Shown here: positions 1 through 5,094 of the stretch, in pieces
Layout of the letters: each line of letters opens with the position of its first letter
Numbering within the stretch: the first letter of the stretch is position 1
From: Clostridiales bacterium
GTDB lineage: Bacteria > Bacillota > Clostridia > Christensenellales > Borkfalkiaceae
Direction: 5' to 3'
DNA length: 5,094 nucleotides
NCBI GenBank assembly: GCA_021635425.1
Contig: JAJWOJ010000171.1
Coordinates: 1 to 5,094 of the forward strand
Position numbers and translations under genes: made by a program
The notes under the pieces: generated by a model
The model's database searches: none
What the model was told of the DNA's origin: nothing
The model's input: the letters and a program-made list of their open reading frames with translations, nothing else

Positions 1-59
1 TAGTCTTTTCTTCCTGTGAGATAATCTAAATCCTCATCGAAATAGTTTGCAATTTTGCA
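1..59 (-). pseudogene. C-terminal fragment of an XRE/Cro-like HTH regulator, running off the left edge
   Basis: Read on the minus strand from base 59 to the edge, one frame gives CKIANYFDEDLDYLTGRKD. The string IANYF-D..LDYL.GR.D is the hallmark of the last helix of the XRE/Cro (HTH_3) DNA-binding domain, usually seen as 'L.KIA.YF..S.DYLLGR.D' in phage-type repressors and antitoxin-like regulators. The frame has a TGA stop at 83–81 and no ATG, GTG or TTG between that stop and the match. The preceding codons (F-Y-F-F-V-F-I) do not resemble the rest of an HTH domain. The visible piece therefore lacks the recognition helix and a start codon. It is most simply a decayed or truncated regulator, possibly frameshifted, whose end lies outside the window. 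The match is short (about 17 residues), so the call rests on motif recognition alone. An alternative is that AGGAAG (minus strand, bases 15–10) is the ribosome-binding site of a gene starting just beyond the edge. Confidence 0.45.
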
Positions 60-74
60 AATAAAGACGAAGAA

Positions 75-113
75 ATAAAATCAGAATAAAATCCGAATAG
101 AAACAATAGAAAA
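75..113. repeat. A-rich tract with two short tandem duplications
   Basis: On the plus strand the 11-base unit ATAAAATCAGA (75–85) is followed at once by ATAAAATCCGA (86–96), a single mismatch. Directly after, AATAGAAAC (96–104) is followed by AATAGAAAA (105–113). The tract sits between the HTH fragment and the terminator and overlaps the first bases of the terminator stem. It looks like slippage-derived low-complexity sequence. No function can be assigned, and it does not code in any frame worth naming. Confidence 0.5.
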
Positions 114-148
114 CCCCGTCGGGAGAAAAATCTCTTTGACGGGGTTTT
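110..148 (-). terminator. Strong two-way intrinsic terminator at the end of pfp
   Basis: Bases 110–120 (AAAACCCCGTC) and 138–148 (GACGGGGTTTT) are perfect 11-bp inverted repeats. Inside them GAGA (123–126) and TCTC (131–134) can extend the stem to an AAAA loop on the plus strand. In the minus-strand transcript the G+C-rich stem ends in UUUU and continues CUAUUGUUUCUAUU, a classic Rho-independent layout, 62 bases after the pfp stop codon. The plus-strand transcript also ends in UUUUGUUAUAUU, so the element should stop transcription from either side. It insulates the dnaE–pfkA–pfp group from the sequence at the left edge. Confidence 0.9.
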
Positions 149-210
149 GTTATATTAATCGACTTATAGACGGGCTTTTTCGCAGTGATTGGCGTTAAAA
201 CTCGCGCGTT

Positions 211-1443
211 TTAAATTTCGAATTTTTTAAATCTGAGATTTGCGTATTCGGGTAGTCCGTTTTTAAGCCTGCGTGAGGGTTCGCCCGCAATGAGGGGGAG
301 AGCGTAAGAAACGAAATCGTCGGTAAGGTCGATGCCGTCTTCCGTTATCCACTCAAGGGGGATTTTCTTCTCGGCGTTTGCCGTGGCGGACAGGGGAGCG
401 GCTACGTATTCGATTTCGTAAGGGCTGTCCGATTTTCTTTTAAACGAAACCATTTTGTCCGTCTCGCCCGAAGTTGCGAACTTCACGGCATGTCTGCCCG
501 CGCAGAACGATTCTTCGATGTCCGTAGCCGAAGCGCAGTGCGCGGCGCAGCGTTGCAGAATATTGAGTTCCACGGCTTTGCATTTGAATCCCGCATTTTT
601 AAGTTTTGTTTTTAACGCGCCGCAGACTCCGCCGAGCTGAGAATGCCCGAAATCGTCCACCGAGCTGCCGTCTTCGCCGACGTATTTCCCGCCTGCGAAC
701 TTCACGCCCTCGGAAACGGCTACAATGCAATATTTCTTTTTATCGACTACGGTTTTTACGTCCGATAAAAATTTGTCGTAAGAGAACGGAATTTCGGGGA
801 GATAAATGAGATCCGCGCCGTAACCGCCGACGGAAGCGAGTTTGCTTGCCGCCGTAAGCCAGCCCGCGTTTCTGCCCATGATTTCCACAACGATAACGAT
901 GGGCGACGGGTAAACCGACGCGTCGCGGTTCATTTCCATTATCGAGTTTGCGATATATTTCGCCGCGCTTCCGTAGCCGGGGCAGTGGTCTGTTTCGCAA
1001 AGGTCGTTGTCGATTGTTTTCGGAATTCCGATTACGTTTACGTCGTAACCCGATTTTTCCATAAACTTGGAAACTTTGTCGCAAGTGTCCATGCTGTCGT
1101 TTCCGCCGTTATAGAAAAAGTATCTGATATCGTATTTTTTGAATACTTCTAAGATACGACGATAATCGGAATCGTCTTCCTCGGGATTTTTAAGCTTATA
1201 TCTCACCGAGCCGAAAGCCGAGGCGGGAGTGTATTTCAAAGCTTCGAGTTCGGCTTTGTCTTCGGCGGAAATATCGAAAAAGTCTTCGTCTAACACTCCT
1301 TTGATTCCGTGATGAGCGCATAAAACGCCCGTTATGAGGTTGTTTTCCAAAGCTTCCAAAAGCCCGCCCGCAATGCTTGCGTTGATAACGGTTGTAGGTC
1401 CGCCCGACTGAGCGAAAACGCATCTTCCTTTAAGATTTTTCAT
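211..1443 (-). CDS. pfp: Pyrophosphate-dependent type 6-phosphofructokinase (diphosphate–fructose-6-phosphate 1-phosphotransferase)
   Basis: Predicted to interconvert fructose 6-phosphate and fructose 1,6-bisphosphate in the cytoplasm, using pyrophosphate/phosphate in place of ATP/ADP. The 410 residues match the short homomeric PFP group in length. In order they show the N-terminal phosphate loop SGGPTTVINAS (13–23), GGNDS (113–117), PKTIDND (141–147, with D145 as the likely catalytic base), MGRNAGW (189–195), EIPF (217–220), SEG (244–246) and LQRCAAH (296–302). Two donor-deciding positions (E. coli PfkA Gly104 and Gly124) are D116 and K142 here. Asp and Lys at these sites block ATP and favour pyrophosphate in characterised PFPs. 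The position of E. coli Asp103 is Asn115, which I believe is shared by related ~400-residue PFPs. The ATG at 1443 is supported by GGAG 5 bases upstream. It is the last gene of the group, 114 bases after pfkA and before a strong terminator. Family assignment is firm; donor use is inferred from residues. Confidence 0.93.
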   Translation of the reverse strand: MKNLKGRCVFAQSGGPTTVINASIAGGLLEALENNLITGVLCAHHGIKGVLDEDFFDISAEDKAELEALKYTPASAFGSVRYKLKNPEEDDSDYRRILEVFKKYDIRYFFYNGGNDSMDTCDKVSKFMEKSGYDVNVIGIPKTIDNDLCETDHCPGYGSAAKYIANSIMEMNRDASVYPSPIVIVVEIMGRNAGWLTAASKLASVGGYGADLIYLPEIPFSYDKFLSDVKTVVDKKKYCIVAVSEGVKFAGGKYVGEDGSSVDDFGHSQLGGVCGALKTKLKNAGFKCKAVELNILQRCAAHCASATDIEESFCAGRHAVKFATSGETDKMVSFKRKSDSPYEIEYVAAPLSATANAEKKIPLEWITEDGIDLTDDFVSYALPLIAGEPSRRLKNGLPEYANLRFKKFEI

Positions 1444-1448
1444 TTGTT

Positions 1449-1452
1449 CTCC
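1449..1452 (-). promoter_or_regulatory. Ribosome-binding site of pfp
   Basis: The minus strand reads CGGAGAACAAATG. GGAG (1452–1449) lies 5 bases before the ATG at 1443–1441, which fixes this start. The same GGAGAACA string precedes pfkA, where it is 4 bases further from its ATG. Confidence 0.7.
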
Positions 1453-1478
1453 GAAATAATTTTTTATTAAGCCGTCAA

Positions 1479-1496
1479 ATCGGGCAGACGCCCGAT
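1479..1496 (-). promoter_or_regulatory. 7-bp hairpin in the pfkA–pfp gap
   Basis: ATCGGGC (1479–1485) and GCCCGAT (1490–1496) are perfect inverted repeats around a 4-base loop (GUCU in the minus-strand RNA). The stem stands 26 bases before the pfp GGAG. Only UUUG follows it on the minus strand, so it is a poor terminator. It may be an mRNA-stabilising, processing or weak attenuating structure in the leader of pfp. The role is inferred; the pairing is directly visible. Confidence 0.45.
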
Positions 1497-1506
1497 AAGA
1501 AATTCA

Positions 1507-1526
1507 GGGAACGAAAATTTCGCCCC
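1507..1526 (-). promoter_or_regulatory. Second hairpin in the pfkA–pfp gap
   Basis: The minus-strand RNA here can pair GGGGCGAA with UUCGUUCCC: three G-C pairs, one G-U pair, a bulged U, then CGAA with UUCG closing a 3-base loop. It lies just before the 1479–1496 hairpin in the transcript. Nearer to pfkA, a 4-bp stem (TCGG 1543–1546 with CCGA 1551–1554) is followed by five U residues on the minus strand and could cause weak termination after pfkA. No good promoter is seen in the 114-base gap. Confidence 0.3.
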
Positions 1527-1557
1527 GCAGTGAAGTGAAAAATCGGAAACCCGACGA

Positions 1558-2517
1558 TCAGCAAAGCTTGTTTGCCATTTCGTAAAGTTTTTTGTTTATC
1601 TGCTTGGTTTCGGAAAGAGCTTCCGTTATATCGAGATCGACGATTTTATTGTTCTTTATGCCGATAACTCTGTTGGTCTTTCCCGCCTGCAAAAGTTCGG
1701 TTGCTCTCGAGCCGAACCTCGCGGCGAGCATTCTGTCCGCCATAGTGGGCGTGCCGCCTCTCTGAATATGTCCGAGAGTGGTAACTTTAACGTCCGCGCC
1801 GCTTATAACCGAAACGATGGTCTTGATTTCCTGTTCGTTGCCCGCGCCTTCCGCAAGGACGATAATGTTCGAGGTTTTGCCCTTTTCCTTGCTCTTCTTG
1901 ATGTCTTCCGCGATAGCCTGAATGTCGTAAGGAATTTCGGGGACGAGAATATATTCCGCGCCGCCGCAGATACCCGAATACAACGCGATGTCGCCGCAAC
2001 GTCTGCCCATAACTTTAACGAGCGAAACTCGATCGTGCGAAGTCATGGTGTCGCGAAGATTGTTGATCGCCCAAAGCACGGTGTTCACGGCTGTGTCGAA
2101 ACCGAGGGTGTAGTCGGTATAAGCGAGGTCGTTGTCGATCGTGCCGGGGATACCGACGACGTTGATTCCGTTTTCGTCGGACAAGAATTTTGCGCCCGTG
2201 AACGAACCGTCGCCGCCGATTACCACAAGCCCTTCGATGCCGAGAGCTTTAAGGTTGTCCGCCGCTTTCTTTCTCGTTTCGGGGAACTTGAATTCGAGAC
2301 ATCTCGCCGTTTTTAAAATGGTGCCGCCTCTTTGCACGATATCGCAGACGGAATGAGTGTTCATCTGGAAGATGTTGTTGTTTACGAGCCCGAAATAACC
2401 TCTTTCAACTCCGTAAACTTCCATGCCGCTGTTTATCGCGCTTCTTACGCATGCTCTTATGCAGGCGTTCATGCCGGGGGCGTCTCCGCCGCTTGTTAAA
2501 ATTGCAATTTTTTTCAT
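1558..2517 (-). CDS. pfkA: ATP-dependent 6-phosphofructokinase
   Basis: Phosphorylates fructose 6-phosphate with ATP to fructose 1,6-bisphosphate, the committed step of glycolysis, as a cytoplasmic homotetramer. The 319 residues match the bacterial family almost end to end. Seen in order: TSGGDAPGMN (8–17, ATP phosphate loop), R72, GGDGS (101–105), GIPGTIDND (122–130, catalytic D128), MGR (170–172), E188 and LGHIQRGGTP (248–257). G104 and G125 are the ATP-type residues, in contrast to D116 and K142 in the neighbouring PFP. By alignment to E. coli PfkA the effector-site residues R21, R25, D59, R155, E188, K212 and K214 are kept, so ADP/PEP allostery is likely; R54 is Thr here, but it also varies in Bacillus-type enzymes. 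The substrate-binding R243 of E. coli is Lys244 here. The ATG at 2517 follows AAGGAG by 9 bases. It lies 141 bases downstream of dnaE and 114 upstream of pfp. Confidence 0.97.
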   Translation of the reverse strand: MKKIAILTSGGDAPGMNACIRACVRSAINSGMEVYGVERGYFGLVNNNIFQMNTHSVCDIVQRGGTILKTARCLEFKFPETRKKAADNLKALGIEGLVVIGGDGSFTGAKFLSDENGINVVGIPGTIDNDLAYTDYTLGFDTAVNTVLWAINNLRDTMTSHDRVSLVKVMGRRCGDIALYSGICGGAEYILVPEIPYDIQAIAEDIKKSKEKGKTSNIIVLAEGAGNEQEIKTIVSVISGADVKVTTLGHIQRGGTPTMADRMLAARFGSRATELLQAGKTNRVIGIKNNKIVDLDITEALSETKQINKKLYEMANKLC

Positions 2518-2525
2518 AAGTCTGT

Positions 2526-2532
2526 TCTCCTT
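2526..2532 (-). promoter_or_regulatory. Ribosome-binding site of pfkA
   Basis: The minus strand reads AAGGAGA (2532–2526), a near-perfect anti-16S match, 9 bases before the ATG at 2517. It confirms that start, which also gives the family-standard N-terminus MKKIAILTSGGD. Confidence 0.85.
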
Positions 2533-2572
2533 ATATAAAGTGAATTTTTTTAAAATTTATCGGTTTTATCGG

Positions 2573-2632
2573 TCGGCTTTTGAACGAGCCGAATTTTCAA
2601 TCGGTGCGAATAAGTCCGCCTATAAGCCGATT
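2573..2632 (-). promoter_or_regulatory. Alternative short hairpins in the dnaE–pfkA gap
   Basis: In the 141-base gap, minus-strand TCGGCT (2592–2587) pairs perfectly with AGCCGA (2578–2573) around an 8-base loop. A second TCGGCT (2630–2625) could compete for the same AGCCGA. Separately, AATCGG (2632–2627) can pair with CCGATT (2604–2599). No U-run directly follows these stems, so they do not look like terminators and dnaE transcripts probably read through into pfkA. The rest of the gap is AT-rich and I see no confident promoter. The pairing is visible; any regulatory role is a guess. Confidence 0.25.
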
Positions 2633-2658
2633 ATCGCCGCTTTTTATATGTTTTGCGC

Positions 2659-5094
2659 TTAAACCGAGAAGAATTTTATATCTTCTGCGTCGACTATCGA
2701 CAAAAGCTCGTTGTAAAGCCCTTTGCAGTTTCTGACCGTCTGCGACATTTTATAATTTTTCCCGTCTATCTTGAAACAAACGGTGATATCGCCCGGGTAA
2801 GTGGATAATATATCGATAAGTTCGTTTTTAAACGACTTTGTGTCGTCGCGAAGAATTATCCCTAAATAATCTTTCTTTTGTTTTTCTTTCGGTGTTTCTT
2901 CGCGGGTTTCTTCGTCTCCCACGCTCTTGCACGTGTCTGCGATGATGCTTGCTTTATCGTCTTTTATCTGCAGTTTTCCGTGAATTTTTACGACTTGCTC
3001 CACGGTGAGAGAATCCTTGAATTTCTCGTAAGTTTTCGGGAAGAAAACGCATTCCACCGCGCCGTAAGTGTCCTCCAAGGTGACGAACGCCATGTTCGAA
3101 CCCGATCTTGTCGTGATTTTGTCCGAAGCGGTGATGATTCCGCCGAGATATACGGGCATGTCGTTTTTAACGTCGGTGTAAATTTTGTTTCCGTCCTCGT
3201 CCTCTTCGACGTTCGCGAGCATTTCGGTTGTAAAAGTGCAATCGGCAAACCGGGACTTGAATCCGTCCAAGGGGTGACCGGAAACGTAAACTCCCGTAAC
3301 GTTTTTCTCGAGCGATAATTTGGTTTTAGTGTCGTACTCGGGAATGTTCGGGTAAGTAACCGTAAAATTCACGTCCTCGCCTAACAAGTCGCCGAAAAGG
3401 CTCATCTGATCGCTTTCGCGCTGTTTCGCTATTATCATCACGCGGTCGATAAGCTCGTCGTAAATGGCGATGAGCTGGGAGCGGTTTTTCCCGAAACAGT
3501 CGAACGCGCCCGCGTATATGAGGTTTTCGACAAGCCTCTTGTTTAAAACCTTGCTTTCGCATCTCGAAACGAAATTTTCGAAAGACTGGTAGTTTCCGTT
3601 CTTTTCGCGCTCGTTGACGATGGAATCTATCGCGGCAAGACCTATGCCTTTAACCGCCGCGAGTCCGTAACGGATTTGATTGTTCTTAACGCTGAAATAT
3701 CCCACCGACTCGTTTATGTCGGGCGGAAGAACTTTGATTCCTTCCTCTTTCGCATAAGAAATATAGTTCTTTATTTCGTCGATGTTTGTTATTCTGTTAT
3801 TTAAAACCGCCGTTAAAAATTCGGCTTCGTAGTAGCATTTAAGATACGCCGTCTGGTAAGTTACGAGCGAATACGCCGCCGCGTGAGACTTGTTGAAGGC
3901 GTATTTGGCGAAGTCCTTCATTTCATTCCACACCGCGTGCGCCACGTCTTCGGGAACTCCGCGTTTTAAGCAGCCGTCGATTGCCGTCGAAACTTTGCCG
4001 TGCTTATCGACCGTTTCTTCTTTGCCGTGGATGAAGATTACTTCTTCCTTTATCATGTCGTCGACTTTCTTTTTACCCATCATTCGGCGAACCATGTCTG
4101 CCTGACCGAGCGTGTATCCCGCGAGAGCCTGAACTATTTTCATAACCTGCTCCTGATAAACGATACAGCCGTAGGTCTGTTTTAATATAGGCTCTAAAAG
4201 CGGGTGGGCGAAAGTGACGAGTTCGGGGTTGTGCTTGCATTTTACGAACTTCGGAATGGAATCCATCGGTCCCGGGCGGTAAAGCGACACGGCGGCGACG
4301 ATATCTTCTACGCTCGTCGGGCGAAGCTCTTTCATGAACTTCTGGAAGCCCGCCGATTCTATCTGGAAAATCGCCTTGGTGTTTCCAGAGGAGAGCAGTT
4401 CGAAAACCTTCGGGTCGTCGTAAGTCGATTTATCGAAGTCGATTTCGATGCCGTGGTTTTGCTTTATATAATCGATTGCCATTTTGATATCGGAAAGGTT
4501 TCGAAGACCTAAGAAGTCCATTTTGAGGAAGCCCAGGTGTTCGAGTTCCACTCCCGTATATTGGCTGGTTATATCTTCGCCGTTTCTTCCGAGCGGCATG
4601 TGCTGATCGAGTATGTCCGCGCCGATGATAACTCCGCAGGCGTGCGTGCTGGCTTGCCGCGGCGAATCTTCGAGCTTAGCCGCGATGTCTACGACTCTTT
4701 TTATCTCGGGCGACTCGTTATACATAGTTACAAGCTCGGGAACGGAGAAGTCCACCCCGTAATCCTTCGCGCCTTCTTTGGGGTGGTATTTCCCGAATAC
4801 TTTTAAAATTATGTTCGGGCGCTTTAAGTCGAATTCTTCGCCTTTCGCGTTTTTTCTCACGAGCTTGTTAGGCATTGCCTTGGTAACTCTGTCGGCTTCG
4901 GAATATGATACTTTCAGCACTCTCGCAACGTCCTTTATGGCGTTTTTGGCTGCCATCGTTCCGAAAGTGACTATTTTACAAACTCTGTTATACCCGTATT
5001 TTCTTCGTACGTATTCTATAACTTCCTGGCGGCGGCTATCTTCGAAGTCCACGTCGAAATCGGGCGCGGAGACACGTTCGGGGTTTAAGAAACG
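2659..5094 (-). CDS. dnaE: DNA polymerase III alpha subunit, C-terminal 811 residues (5' end outside the window)
   Basis: Template-directed DNA synthesis in the replisome. The frame stays open to the right edge, so the true start and the N-terminal PHP domain lie outside; about 390 residues are missing judged against E. coli DnaE. Numbering from the first visible codon: RFLNPERVS (1–9) leads into PDFDVDF (11–17) with catalytic D12 and D14, and the third catalytic Asp is D193 in KMDFLGL. SPRQASTHACGV (144–155), LYRPGPM (271–277), YQEQVM (313–318), MMGKKK (338–343) and AKYAFNKSHAAAYS (396–409) are polymerase-core motifs. A helix-hairpin-helix follows (about 481–493), then the beta-clamp-binding motif QMSLFG (563–568), an OB-fold (about 647–719), a charged linker (about 726–743) and a C-terminal domain. 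This order is the DnaE type, not PolC: there is no inserted exonuclease. All visible key residues are intact. It is the first gene seen in the dnaE–pfkA–pfp group; the stop is TAA. Confidence 0.97.
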   Translation of the reverse strand, partial: RFLNPERVSAPDFDVDFEDSRRQEVIEYVRRKYGYNRVCKIVTFGTMAAKNAIKDVARVLKVSYSEADRVTKAMPNKLVRKNAKGEEFDLKRPNIILKVFGKYHPKEGAKDYGVDFSVPELVTMYNESPEIKRVVDIAAKLEDSPRQASTHACGVIIGADILDQHMPLGRNGEDITSQYTGVELEHLGFLKMDFLGLRNLSDIKMAIDYIKQNHGIEIDFDKSTYDDPKVFELLSSGNTKAIFQIESAGFQKFMKELRPTSVEDIVAAVSLYRPGPMDSIPKFVKCKHNPELVTFAHPLLEPILKQTYGCIVYQEQVMKIVQALAGYTLGQADMVRRMMGKKKVDDMIKEEVIFIHGKEETVDKHGKVSTAIDGCLKRGVPEDVAHAVWNEMKDFAKYAFNKSHAAAYSLVTYQTAYLKCYYEAEFLTAVLNNRITNIDEIKNYISYAKEEGIKVLPPDINESVGYFSVKNNQIRYGLAAVKGIGLAAIDSIVNEREKNGNYQSFENFVSRCESKVLNKRLVENLIYAGAFDCFGKNRSQLIAIYDELIDRVMIIAKQRESDQMSLFGDLLGEDVNFTVTYPNIPEYDTKTKLSLEKNVTGVYVSGHPLDGFKSRFADCTFTTEMLANVEEDEDGNKIYTDVKNDMPVYLGGIITASDKITTRSGSNMAFVTLEDTYGAVECVFFPKTYEKFKDSLTVEQVVKIHGKLQIKDDKASIIADTCKSVGDEETREETPKEKQKKDYLGIILRDDTKSFKNELIDILSTYPGDITVCFKIDGKNYKMSQTVRNCKGLYNELLSIVDAEDIKFFSV

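Noticed and set aside
3..29. C-terminal end of a plus-strand gene entering from the left
   Set aside because: Only eight codons remain before a stop, nothing is recognisable, and the opposite strand gives a much better motif match.
149..210. Small gene or RNA between pfp and the terminator
   Set aside because: The 62 bases hold no ribosome-binding site, open frame or clear stem; this is simply the 3' untranslated region of pfp.
1444..1478. Promoter for pfp based on TTGACG on the minus strand (1477–1472)
   Set aside because: The -35-like box is good (5 of 6), but no acceptable -10 box lies 16–18 bases downstream; that position overlaps the ribosome-binding site.
1543..1554. Intrinsic terminator directly after pfkA
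   Set aside because: The stem is only 4 bp plus a possible G-U pair. Five U residues follow, but the structure is too weak to call a terminator; it is noted under the pfkA–pfp gap.
1768..2316. 182-codon open frame on the plus strand opposite pfkA
   Set aside because: It lies wholly inside the well-conserved pfkA, has no recognisable motif and reflects codon bias of the opposite strand. The same holds for the other plus-strand frames over pfp and dnaE, including those at 2878–3318 and 4204–4512.
2556..2584. Promoter for pfkA (TTCAAA, 17 bases, GATAAA on the minus strand)
   Set aside because: Each box matches the consensus at only 4 of 6 positions, and the -35 box overlaps the 2573–2592 hairpin loop. 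In AT-rich sequence this is expected by chance.
5050..5052. GTG as the start codon of dnaE
   Set aside because: The codon falls inside the catalytic motif PDFDVDF, and the frame continues upstream as RFLNPERVS to the window edge. It is an internal valine and the gene is simply cut off.

Overview
The window is a bacterial chromosomal segment with moderate G+C and dense, well-behaved genes. All three clear genes lie on the minus strand. Read in the direction of transcription, the order is dnaE (replicative DNA polymerase III alpha subunit, 5' end cut off by the right window edge), pfkA (ATP-dependent 6-phosphofructokinase), then pfp (a phosphofructokinase with the residue signature of pyrophosphate-dependent enzymes). 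The dnaE–pfkA linkage, the AAGGAG-type ribosome-binding site and the Bacillus-like PfkA point to a Firmicutes/Clostridia-type anaerobe. This is an inference from gene content and sequence style; there is no rRNA or other marker gene to confirm it.

Layout: 1–59 holds the reverse-strand remnant, or frameshifted end, of an XRE/Cro-like helix-turn-helix regulator that runs out of the left edge. 75–113 is A-rich with two short tandem duplications. 110–148 is a strong two-way intrinsic terminator closing the operon. 211–1443 is pfp. 1444–1557 is a 114-base gap with two small hairpins. 1558–2517 is pfkA. 2518–2658 is a 141-base gap with short alternative hairpins and no convincing promoter. 2659–5094 is dnaE. 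The plus strand has no credible gene.

How the genes work together: PfkA carries out the irreversible, ATP-consuming committed step of glycolysis. Pfp is predicted to carry out the same conversion reversibly with pyrophosphate, which DNA polymerases such as DnaE release as a by-product. The pairing suggests an organism that can run this step energy-sparingly or in the gluconeogenic direction as well as in the classical way. Nothing in the window looks like a wholly undescribed system. The most useful second looks are the regulator fragment at the left edge, the paired phosphofructokinases of opposite donor class, the Arg-to-Lys change in the PfkA active site, and the structured leader before pfp.
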